Assembly: GCA_900544535.1 (NCBI GenBank)
Contig: UQVH01000014.1
Location: 14,689 to 78,688, forward strand
Source: an uncultured Bacteroidales bacterium
GTDB lineage: Bacteria > Bacteroidota > Bacteroidia > Bacteroidales > Muribaculaceae
DNA length: 64,000 nucleotides
Direction of reading: 5' to 3'
Within the stretch, counting starts at the first letter, position 1, and each line of letters starts with the position of its first letter. Positions 1-10,741 of this stretch are shown piece by piece. The translations under genes were made by a program, and so were the position numbers. The notes under the pieces were generated by a model. It was not told the DNA's origin and did no database searches. It saw only the letters and a program-made list of their open reading frames with translations.

Positions 1-1908
1 AAATCGCCAGCACCCAAATCGGCACCGGCGGCGCGCAAAAGCATCGTCCGACCTGTCATACCCACGGCTGACCGCCACGATCCCGGAAAAGTATTTCTCG
101 AAAAGGCTGACCGCCTGATATTTGACCAGGCGCGCGACTCCGACGTACAGATACTCGTCGGCAACGTGCTTTTCCGCAAGGGCGACATGTTCATGTATTG
201 CGACAGCGCCCGGTTCAACGAAAAGACATCGTCGCTCGACGCCTTCAACAACGTCCACATGGAACAGGGCGACACCCTCTTCGTCTATGGTGACGAGCTG
301 TATTACAACGGTCTGGAAGAACTGGCCGAACTCCGCGCCTATCCCGGCAAAAAGGTGAGACTGATCAACCGCGATGTATCGCTGACGACCGATGTGTTCT
401 TCTACGACTTAGGAGCATCGGTGGGATATTACGAGACCGGAGGCACTCTGACCGACAAGCAGAACATACTGAAATCGCTCCAGGGCTACTACTATCCCGA
501 CTCCAAAGACGCTTTTTTCTATCTGAACGTCGACCTGACCGGCCCGCGTCCCAACGACACGCTGCGGATGTACACCGACTCGCTCACCTATAACACCGCC
601 ACCAACATGGCCCAGTTGATGTGCGAGACGCTGATTGTCAGCAAAGACGGCGAAATAACTTCGACATCAGGTTTTTATGATACGAAGCAGGGACTGGCCG
701 ACCTCTACGACCGTTCGACCGTCCACACCCGCCGCGGCAACTATCTGACCGGCGACACACTGTTCTATGACCGAAACAAGGGCTACGGCGAGGCTTTCGG
801 CAACATGATCCTGACTGACTCCGTGCGCAAATCGGAGCTGCGCGGCGAATACGGCTTCTACGACGAACTGCGCGACTCGGCTTTCGTCACCGGCAATGCT
901 CTGGCGCTTGAATATTCCAAGTCGGACACACTCTATCTCCACGGCGACACAATCTGCGCCTACATGCTGCCTGACTCCACGAAAGTCACGGATATATTCC
1001 ATCGCGTCCGCTTCTTCCGCACCGACGTGCAGGGACTGTGCGACTCCATGAGCGTAGTCGAACGCGACTCTATATTATATATGTATTATAACCCGATTCT
1101 CTGGAACGGCGACAAACAGATCGTGGGCAACATCATCTATGCCCACTTCAATGATTCGACCGTCGACTGGGCGCGTCTGCCCGAATCGGGAGTCGTAGGC
1201 CAGCACATCGGCGAGGACTGCTACGACCAGCTTGCCGGATCCGACATGACAGCCTGGTTCAACGACTCGACAATCAGCCGTCTCTATGTCGAAGGCAACG
1301 TTCAGGTGATCATGTTCCCGATGGAAAATGATTCGACCTACAACAAATTTGTCTTCTCGGAAAGCAGCTACATGGATGCGTATTTCGACGGCAAGGATAT
1401 AAAGAAGATCAACATGTGGCCCGAAACCACCGGAAAGGCCACTCCGCTGTATCTGGCCAAGCGGTCGGCCTACTACCTGCCGATGTTCCGCTGGTATGAG
1501 CCTCTGCGGCCGATGGCTCCGGCCGAAGTCTTCGACTATCCTGCCGAGATGGCCGATCTGAAAGCCCAGCAACTCATGGGACGCATCAGACCCGACGCCT
1601 ATAAGATACGCGGTACTGCGACGGGCCGTCCGAAGCCATTAGAGCCGGATCTGCCCGAACCGCCCGCCCCTGTCCATCCCGCCGACTCGCTTTCAACCGA
1701 CTCCATAGCCCTGCCGGATTCACTCGCATTGCCTGACTCGATCAAGATCCCGGCGCCGGTCGAACTGCCTGATTCGCTTGCAGTTCCGCAGCCTGAATCC
1801 GTTCCCGCAGCGGCCGAAGAACCGGAAACGCCCGATACTCCCGACAATCCCGATCTACCCAATACACCCAAAGAAACTCTCCTGCCAAGAAAGGAGGCTG
1901 CATTATGA
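1..1908 (+). CDS. OstA/LptA-like envelope protein (5' end outside window)
   Basis: The reading frame is open from base 1, so the start and signal sequence lie upstream; 635 residues are visible. The N-terminal part resembles the OstA_2/LptA-like beta-jellyroll family, with repeated strands of the type 'ADRLIFDQ...VQILVGNVLFRKGDMFMYCDSARF' (quoted in pieces), which in this phylum are large proteins thought to act in lipopolysaccharide transport or outer-membrane assembly. A GTG at 166 is only an internal codon. The last 100 residues are low-complexity, rich in Pro, Asp and Ser with repeated PDS units, and probably form a disordered tail. The stop overlaps the mutL start (ATGA), so the two are translationally coupled. 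The family call is from sequence character; the exact role is inference. Confidence 0.75.
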   Translation, partial: KSPAPKSAPAARKSIVRPVIPTADRHDPGKVFLEKADRLIFDQARDSDVQILVGNVLFRKGDMFMYCDSARFNEKTSSLDAFNNVHMEQGDTLFVYGDELYYNGLEELAELRAYPGKKVRLINRDVSLTTDVFFYDLGASVGYYETGGTLTDKQNILKSLQGYYYPDSKDAFFYLNVDLTGPRPNDTLRMYTDSLTYNTATNMAQLMCETLIVSKDGEITSTSGFYDTKQGLADLYDRSTVHTRRGNYLTGDTLFYDRNKGYGEAFGNMILTDSVRKSELRGEYGFYDELRDSAFVTGNALALEYSKSDTLYLHGDTICAYMLPDSTKVTDIFHRVRFFRTDVQGLCDSMSVVERDSILYMYYNPILWNGDKQIVGNIIYAHFNDSTVDWARLPESGVVGQHIGEDCYDQLAGSDMTAWFNDSTISRLYVEGNVQVIMFPMENDSTYNKFVFSESSYMDAYFDGKDIKKINMWPETTGKATPLYLAKRSAYYLPMFRWYEPLRPMAPAEVFDYPAEMADLKAQQLMGRIRPDAYKIRGTATGRPKPLEPDLPEPPAPVHPADSLSTDSIALPDSLALPDSIKIPAPVELPDSLAVPQPESVPAAAEEPETPDTPDNPDLPNTPKETLLPRKEAAL

Positions 1909-3827
1909 GCGACATTATCCGTCTGCTCCCTGACTCCGTGGCCAATCAGATAGCCGCGGGAGAGGTGATCCAGCGTCCTGCATCGGTCATCAAGGAACTT
2001 GTCGAGAACTCGATCGACGCCGGTGCAACCTCTGTGACCATTGTCATAAAAGATGCAGGCCGCACTCTGATCCAGGTGATCGACGACGGCTGCGGCATGA
2101 GCGACACTGACGCGCGTCTCGCCTTCGAGCGCCATGCGACTTCCAAAATCAGCCGTGCCGCCGACCTTTTCAGTCTTTCGACAATGGGGTTTCGCGGTGA
2201 GGCCCTCGCCTCGATCGCGGCCATCGCCCAGGTAGACCTGCGCACCATGCAGAAAGACGCCTCAATAGGCACACGCCTGCTGATCAGTGGCTCCAAAGTC
2301 GAGAGCCAGCAACCGGAAGCCTGTGCGCCGGGCAGCAATCTGATGGTGAAGAATCTCTTCTACAACGTGCCGGCGCGGCGAAAATTCCTCAAGAAAGACG
2401 CCGTTGAGCTGAGCAACATCATGCGCGAGTTCGAACGCCTCGCACTGGTCAACATCGGAGTAGACTTCACCCTCATCAGCAACGACACCACACTCCACGC
2501 GCTGCGTCGCGCGTCGCTCAAACAGCGCATCGCCGATCTTTTTGGCAAATCGCTTGGCCGGCAGATAATCCCCGTGGAAACCGATACCTCGATCGTGAGG
2601 ATCAACGGCTTCATCGGTCTGCCCGAAAACGCCCGCAAACGCAATCCGCTGCAATATTTCATGGTCAACGGCCGCAACATGCGCCATCCCTACTTCCACA
2701 AGGCCATAATGCAGTGCTATGAGCGACTGATCCCCGCCGAGGAGCAGCCCAACTACTTCATAAATCTCACGGTCGATCCGGATACGATCGACGTCAACAT
2801 CCACCCGACTAAAAACGAGATCAAGTTCGAGAACGAGCAGCCTATATGGCAGATACTCAGTGCCGCGGTGCGCGAATCGCTCGGACGTTTCAACGCCGCT
2901 CCGGCAATTGACTTCGACGTGGAGGATGCCCCGGAGATCCCCGCCTTCACGCCCGACATCAGCGCCACACATGAGGTAGAACTCGACGACAGCTACAATC
3001 CCTTTGCGCGTCCGACCGGCGATGCGCGCCGTGCGTCGAAACTCGCCTCTCTCCCGGATGATGATGACGATAACATTTTCTACCCCACTCCGACTGCTAC
3101 ATCCGGCAGAAGTGCCGGAGGACATAAAAGCGCCAATTTTCAGGACTGGGAGAAACTCTACGACGATTTTGTCAGAAAACGCGATGACGGCTATGCCTCG
3201 ATTGTCGAAAGCAAGGTCAACACGCCGGATGCACAGGAAGAGCTTGAGATGGAGACCGATTCCATAGCTCCAGCCACGATCCAGCTTAAGAATTCCTACA
3301 TACTCAGCCCCTCGCGCGAGGGTCTGATGATCATTGACCAGCACCGCGCCCACAAGCGCATACTCTACGAAAGCTATCTGAGCAAGGCCCGCGAACACAC
3401 GTTCGTGTGCCAAAGCACTATGTTCCCTGAGGCCGTCGAACTCTCAGGGGCGCAGGACGCCGTCCTGTGCGACATCGCGCCTGAACTGGAAAATCTCGGT
3501 TTCAACATAGCTCCCCTCGGCGACAATACCTGGAGCATCATGGGAGTGCCTTCGATACTGAAAGACGCCAATCCGCGTGACACTCTGCTCGGCATGATCG
3601 AAAACATCACCGAGAGCGGCGAGGATCTGGCCACCGGACTTCACGAACGCCTCGCGCTGTCAATGGCGCGCAGCAGTGCAATCAAACGCGGACAGTCGCT
3701 GACAGCCGCCGAAATGGACAAGCTGATCAGCGATCTCTTCCGCCTCCCCTCGCCCGGACTGACTCCCGAAGGCAACACAGTGTTCACAATCATCAATATA
3801 GATGACATCTCGAAACTCTTTGGCTGA
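1905..3827 (+). CDS. mutL: DNA mismatch repair protein MutL
   Basis: 640 residues. The GHKL ATPase domain (about 1-330) is complete: ENSIDAGAT near residue 40, DDGCGM, HATSK and GFRGEAL motifs are all present. A variable acidic linker (about 340-440) joins it to the C-terminal dimerisation domain. MutL couples MutS mismatch recognition to strand removal. The C-terminal nuclease motif known from many MutL proteins lacking a MutH partner, DQHA(x)2E(x)4E, reads DQHRAHKRILYE here at about 478-489, so the second acidic residue is Lys; the CPHGRP-like metal motif near 620 reads TPEGNTV. Endonuclease activity is therefore doubtful. The start overlaps the previous stop and has an AAGGAGG ribosome site at 1891-1897, unusual for this phylum. 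Confidence 0.95.
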   Translation: MSDIIRLLPDSVANQIAAGEVIQRPASVIKELVENSIDAGATSVTIVIKDAGRTLIQVIDDGCGMSDTDARLAFERHATSKISRAADLFSLSTMGFRGEALASIAAIAQVDLRTMQKDASIGTRLLISGSKVESQQPEACAPGSNLMVKNLFYNVPARRKFLKKDAVELSNIMREFERLALVNIGVDFTLISNDTTLHALRRASLKQRIADLFGKSLGRQIIPVETDTSIVRINGFIGLPENARKRNPLQYFMVNGRNMRHPYFHKAIMQCYERLIPAEEQPNYFINLTVDPDTIDVNIHPTKNEIKFENEQPIWQILSAAVRESLGRFNAAPAIDFDVEDAPEIPAFTPDISATHEVELDDSYNPFARPTGDARRASKLASLPDDDDDNIFYPTPTATSGRSAGGHKSANFQDWEKLYDDFVRKRDDGYASIVESKVNTPDAQEELEMETDSIAPATIQLKNSYILSPSREGLMIIDQHRAHKRILYESYLSKAREHTFVCQSTMFPEAVELSGAQDAVLCDIAPELENLGFNIAPLGDNTWSIMGVPSILKDANPRDTLLGMIENITESGEDLATGLHERLALSMARSSAIKRGQSLTAAEMDKLISDLFRLPSPGLTPEGNTVFTIINIDDISKLFG

Positions 3828-3834
3828 CAACGCA

Positions 3835-5073
3835 ATGCAAAACGCACTCAAACGGACGGCAATCACCGCAGTACTCATGCTGCTGACGCTCACGGCGGCA
3901 TTCGGCCGCTGCGACGGCGAGACAGACTCCGTTGCGGCCCCGCGCATTTCGCTGCTGACAGCCCACGCAGGAGAAGAAATCTACCAGTTGGAGGGCCACA
4001 CGGCTCTGCGCATCATCCACCCTGACCGCGGAGACTATGTGGTCAACTGGGGCCTTTTCGACTTCGCCGCTCCGAATTTCGTCTACCGCTTTGTCAAGGG
4101 TGAGACCGACTACCTGGCCGGTGCGGCATCGACAGAGCATTTTCTTGAAATGTATCGCCGCGAAGGACGCAAAGTGGTCGAACAGCAGCTCAATCTGACA
4201 CCCGCTCAGACCGCCAAAGTGGTGGAACTGACAGATATAAACCTGCTTCCCGAAAACCGCGTCTACCGCTACAATTATGTGCTCGACAACTGCGCCACAC
4301 GTCCTCTGGCCGTCATCGAGAAAGCCATCGGCGACACATTGCGCTTCAGTGGCGACGGACTGTGCCGCAATGCCTCTTTCCGCGATGCCATGCGCGCCTA
4401 TCACAAAGGCTATCCTTGGTATCAGTTCGGCATAGACCTTGCACTGGGCAGCGGCATAGACCGCCCGATCAGCCTTCGCGAGGAAAGTTTCGCACCCGTG
4501 ATGCTCGAACTCATGCTTGAACGGGCCACTCTGCCCAACGGCACTCCCGCGGCAGCTCCGGCTGTAACTCTCATAGAGGAGCGCGACGGTCCGGCGGTGC
4601 TTCCTCCGACACCGTGGTATCTCACACCGCTTTTCTGGAGCCTTATAGTGCTGCTGATTGCCCTGTTGGTATCGGCCGGAGAGCTGAAAGCGGGCCACAG
4701 CATCCTCGGAAGCCGGATTTTCGACACACTCTACTACACCGCGCTCGGGCTGACCGGCTGCGTGATCGCCTTCCTGATCTTCGTGTCGGTCCACGAGGCC
4801 TCTTCGCCAAACTGGCTTTTCCTATGGTCAAACCCGCTTTGTCTGATAGCCGCCGTGGCCGTCTGGCCAAAAAGGCTTGAAAAGTTGTCCGTTTGCTATC
4901 AATTTGTTAACTTTGCACTCTTGATAACTCTCGCAGTCATTCTGCTCTGCGGGGTGCAGTCGCCAAACCCGGCATTCATCGCGCTGATCGCAGCCGACGC
5001 CGTCAGGGCCGCGACCTGCATTTACAACCGTTACCGAAACCGCCGATGCCAGCACGAAAAAGTAACCCGATAA
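3835..5073 (+). CDS. DUF4105 (Lnb N-terminal-like) envelope protein
   Basis: 412 residues from the ATG at 3835, chosen because it lies 7 bases after mutL and directly before a signal peptide; an in-frame ATG at 3802 would overlap mutL. After the signal peptide comes a periplasmic DUF4105 domain (about 30-230) with the family's conserved segments around 'GHTALRI', 'NWGLFDF', 'FVKGETDY' and 'LDNCATRP' (Asn-Cys with His elsewhere suggest a papain/NlpC-like active site, as proposed for the lacto-N-biosidase Lnb N-terminal domain). The C-terminal third has about four hydrophobic membrane segments. Function is not established; a role in envelope or lipoprotein handling is inference. The 3' end overlaps the next gene by 28 bases. 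Confidence 0.8.
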   Translation: MQNALKRTAITAVLMLLTLTAAFGRCDGETDSVAAPRISLLTAHAGEEIYQLEGHTALRIIHPDRGDYVVNWGLFDFAAPNFVYRFVKGETDYLAGAASTEHFLEMYRREGRKVVEQQLNLTPAQTAKVVELTDINLLPENRVYRYNYVLDNCATRPLAVIEKAIGDTLRFSGDGLCRNASFRDAMRAYHKGYPWYQFGIDLALGSGIDRPISLREESFAPVMLELMLERATLPNGTPAAAPAVTLIEERDGPAVLPPTPWYLTPLFWSLIVLLIALLVSAGELKAGHSILGSRIFDTLYYTALGLTGCVIAFLIFVSVHEASSPNWLFLWSNPLCLIAAVAVWPKRLEKLSVCYQFVNFALLITLAVILLCGVQSPNPAFIALIAADAVRAATCIYNRYRNRRCQHEKVTR

Positions 5074-6683
5074 GCTCACGGCTTGCCTCAGCGCTCGTTG
5101 TCTCACTCGCGACAATGGGCCTGCTTGCACATGCGCAGATACCCGCAGGGACCTCACAGAGGCCACAGTTGGTTGTAGGCATCTTCGTCGAAGGACTTTC
5201 GGCTGACTATGTCAATCTGCTGCGCGACAACTTCGGCAAGGACGGTTTCAATCGCTTCATCCGCGACGGCGTCAGCATTGAGAACGTCGATTTCGGTCCC
5301 GGAATCGACGCCACTGCAGCCACAGCCATGCTTGTGACCGGAGCGGCACCGGGCGTCAACGGCATTCCCGCCGCCCGTGTCTGGGACAGAGAGACGAAAT
5401 CGGACTACCCTATCCTGCTCGACCCTGCCAAGATCGGCAACTTCACCGACGAGACATTCTCGCCAGGCGCGCTGAAAGTCTCGACAGTCAGCGACGAGGT
5501 ACGCATCTCGGACGGCGGTTTAGGACTGGTCCACTCAGTAGCGCCTGATGCGCAGGTGGCCATAATACTCGCAGGACATGCGGGCAACAGCGGATTCTGG
5601 CTCAACGACACCAACGGCAAATGGTGTACATCGACCTTCTATCGCGACGTACCCGCAGCAATAGCCAAGCGCAACTACGGCGTGACACTCGCCTCGCGCC
5701 TGGATACCCTCGCCTGGACCCCCTCCATGGCTCTTGACCGCTATCCCGACCTGCCTGAATACAAGAAACTCTACCCTTTCCGCCATACTTTCCCCTCACG
5801 TGAGGTCAATCGCTTCAAAGCATTCAAGACCTCGGCTCCGGGCAATCGCGAAGTAGCCGCAATAGGTCTCGACTACATCAGTTCGCTGAAATTAGGCAAA
5901 CGCGGCGTAACCGACATGCTTAATCTCGGTTTCAATGTCTCACCCTACCAGTACGGACGCGAGGCCGACAACCGCATAGAGACAATGGATGCCTACCTGC
6001 GTCTCGATTCCGACATAGCCAATATTGTCCGCGCCGTTGAAAAAGGGCCCGGTTTAGCCAATTCGGTGATCTTCATAGCCGGAACTCCGGCTCCCGGAGG
6101 TGGCAGACGCGACGAAGAACGCTGGAACATTCCCTCCGGCCAGTTCTCGCCACGCAAGGCAACATCGCTGCTCAACATGTATCTCATGGCCATCCACGGC
6201 AACGGCGACTATGTCAGCGGATACCACAACGGCTACTTTTTCCTCAACCGCAAACTTCTGAAAGACCGCAACATCGACGAAAGTTCGATACGCCGCGAAG
6301 CCGCCGATTTCCTGGCGCGCATGAGCGGGGTCAGCGCAGTCTACACACTCGACGATATAATGGCGCGCCGGGCAGGCGACGAACCCCTCGCCCTCCAGCG
6401 CAACACCTCGCCCGTCCATGCCGGCGATCTCCTCGTGATGGTCAATCCGGGGTGGGAAATTTCCGACACGGCCGAGGAGGAAGTGAACAAAACACAGAAT
6501 CCGGTCGTTAGATGCGTGGCGACCACCTCGCCCGTCTATATCCTTGCGCCCTCGGTTAAATCACAGAGCGTCGACGCGACAGTCGATGCGCGGGCCATCG
6601 CTCCGACCGTCACCCGTCTGCTGCGCATCAGGTCGCCCAACGCGGCTTCCGTGCCCGCTCTGCGCCTCGCGTCAGGCCGCTGA
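5046..6683 (+). CDS. Alkaline-phosphatase-superfamily protein, probably catalytically inactive
   Basis: 545 residues with an N-terminal signal peptide (about 1-30). The start of the mature part, 'QLVVGIFVEGLSADYV', the 'LVTGAAPGVNGIP' segment and 'DAYLRLDSDIANIV' match the layout of Bacteroidetes PafA-like phosphatases. However the metal-binding residues of that family look replaced: the first Asp is Glu49, the nucleophile Thr region reads ATAATA (about 89-94), the Asp/His segment reads NVSPYQYG (about 297-304), and the 'T-x-DHG' segment reads IAGTPAPGG (about 341-349). I infer a non-catalytic binding or structural role in the periplasm. It overlaps the DUF4105 gene and precedes secA, so it may be cotranscribed with both. 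Confidence 0.8.
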   Translation: MPARKSNPISSRLASALVVSLATMGLLAHAQIPAGTSQRPQLVVGIFVEGLSADYVNLLRDNFGKDGFNRFIRDGVSIENVDFGPGIDATAATAMLVTGAAPGVNGIPAARVWDRETKSDYPILLDPAKIGNFTDETFSPGALKVSTVSDEVRISDGGLGLVHSVAPDAQVAIILAGHAGNSGFWLNDTNGKWCTSTFYRDVPAAIAKRNYGVTLASRLDTLAWTPSMALDRYPDLPEYKKLYPFRHTFPSREVNRFKAFKTSAPGNREVAAIGLDYISSLKLGKRGVTDMLNLGFNVSPYQYGREADNRIETMDAYLRLDSDIANIVRAVEKGPGLANSVIFIAGTPAPGGGRRDEERWNIPSGQFSPRKATSLLNMYLMAIHGNGDYVSGYHNGYFFLNRKLLKDRNIDESSIRREAADFLARMSGVSAVYTLDDIMARRAGDEPLALQRNTSPVHAGDLLVMVNPGWEISDTAEEEVNKTQNPVVRCVATTSPVYILAPSVKSQSVDATVDARAIAPTVTRLLRIRSPNAASVPALRLASGR

Positions 6684-6768
6684 GCCGGCGGTAAACCGGG
6701 CCATTTCCCCGCTCTCTCCCTGACTTTTTTAACCACTCTTTCAGAAAATACAAACTTCATCACCCAAT

Positions 6769-10146
<3,378 letters not shown>

Positions 10147-10181
10147 TCAACCCTTACACAATATTGATTATTAAACCTCAC

Positions 10182-10213
10182 GCAGGGGCGCTTCCGAACC
10201 GATGCGCCCCTGC
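10182..10213 (+). terminator. Perfect 10-bp hairpin after secA
   Basis: GCAGGGGCGC at 10182-10191 pairs perfectly with GCGCCCCTGC at 10204-10213 around a 12-base loop, 36 bases after the secA stop. There is no clear T run after it (ACGATATAAAA follows), so it may be a weak terminator or an mRNA end stabiliser. Confidence 0.5.
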
Positions 10214-10244
10214 ACGATATAAAAACCAACCAAAATTTAAATCC

Positions 10245-10622
10245 ATGATGAAAAAACTGCTGTTTTTAGCCCTTATAGTGACAAGTCTGCTGTCAGTTTC
10301 ATGTACAAAACGTGTTGAGGGTATCTTGCGCGAAAACCCTTCCGAAATCTCAAAAAAGGAGGCCGTAAAGCTGAGAGTTTATTATGAGGAACAACTCTCG
10401 ACAGCCGAGACACTGCTCAAGGATGAGAAAATATCTGATTTGAGAACTTATTTCAAAAGCCCTGAATGGGCTCTTGCAGAGCGCTGCCATGACAAACTCC
10501 TCCAGCTTCCTCCTGAATTAGCCACCGAAATGAACATTGCCGGCATGGAAACCCACTTCGTCAGATTTGTCAATGACGTGATCAAAAAGGGGATTCCACT
10601 GAGAACGGTGGAGGAGGAGTGA
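10245..10622 (+). CDS. Small lipoprotein of unknown function
   Basis: 125 residues from the ATG at 10245 (a second ATG follows at 10248). The first 19 residues are a typical lipoprotein signal ending in the lipobox LSVSC, with the modified Cys at residue 20. The mature part is about 105 residues, charged, predicted mainly helical, with no domain I recognise. An in-frame ATG at 10143 would run across the hairpin after secA and add a non-signal leader, so I reject it. Downstream is a shared terminator with the convergent DUF5689 operon. The gene is probably transcribed alone or by read-through from secA. Confidence 0.7.
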   Translation: MMKKLLFLALIVTSLLSVSCTKRVEGILRENPSEISKKEAVKLRVYYEEQLSTAETLLKDEKISDLRTYFKSPEWALAERCHDKLLQLPPELATEMNIAGMETHFVRFVNDVIKKGIPLRTVEEE

Positions 10623-10667
10623 TTATCTCCAATAATAGATTCAAGCCTATCAAACACCTACTAAAAA

Positions 10668-10702
10668 CACCGCCGTTCCAAAAGAGCTCTGGAGCGGCGG
10701 TG
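10668..10702. terminator. Bidirectional terminator between convergent genes
   Basis: CACCGCCG at 10668-10675 pairs with CGGCGGTG at 10695-10702, and TCC pairs with GGA inside. A-rich sequence precedes (CTAAAAA) and T-rich sequence follows (CTTGTATTTAG), so it can end transcription from both the small lipoprotein gene (+) and the five-gene receptor block (-). Confidence 0.75.
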
Positions 10703-10741
10703 CTTGTATTTAGTATTTAAAAAATTACTCTACCTTAAGAT

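Noticed and set aside
1..1908. Start of the first gene at the GTG at 166
   Set aside because: The frame is open to base 1 and the upstream codons continue the same protein pattern, so the gene is cut by the window.
5046..5073. Frameshift between the DUF4105 and phosphatase-like genes
   Set aside because: Each has its own signal peptide and complete domain; the 28-base overlap is ordinary.
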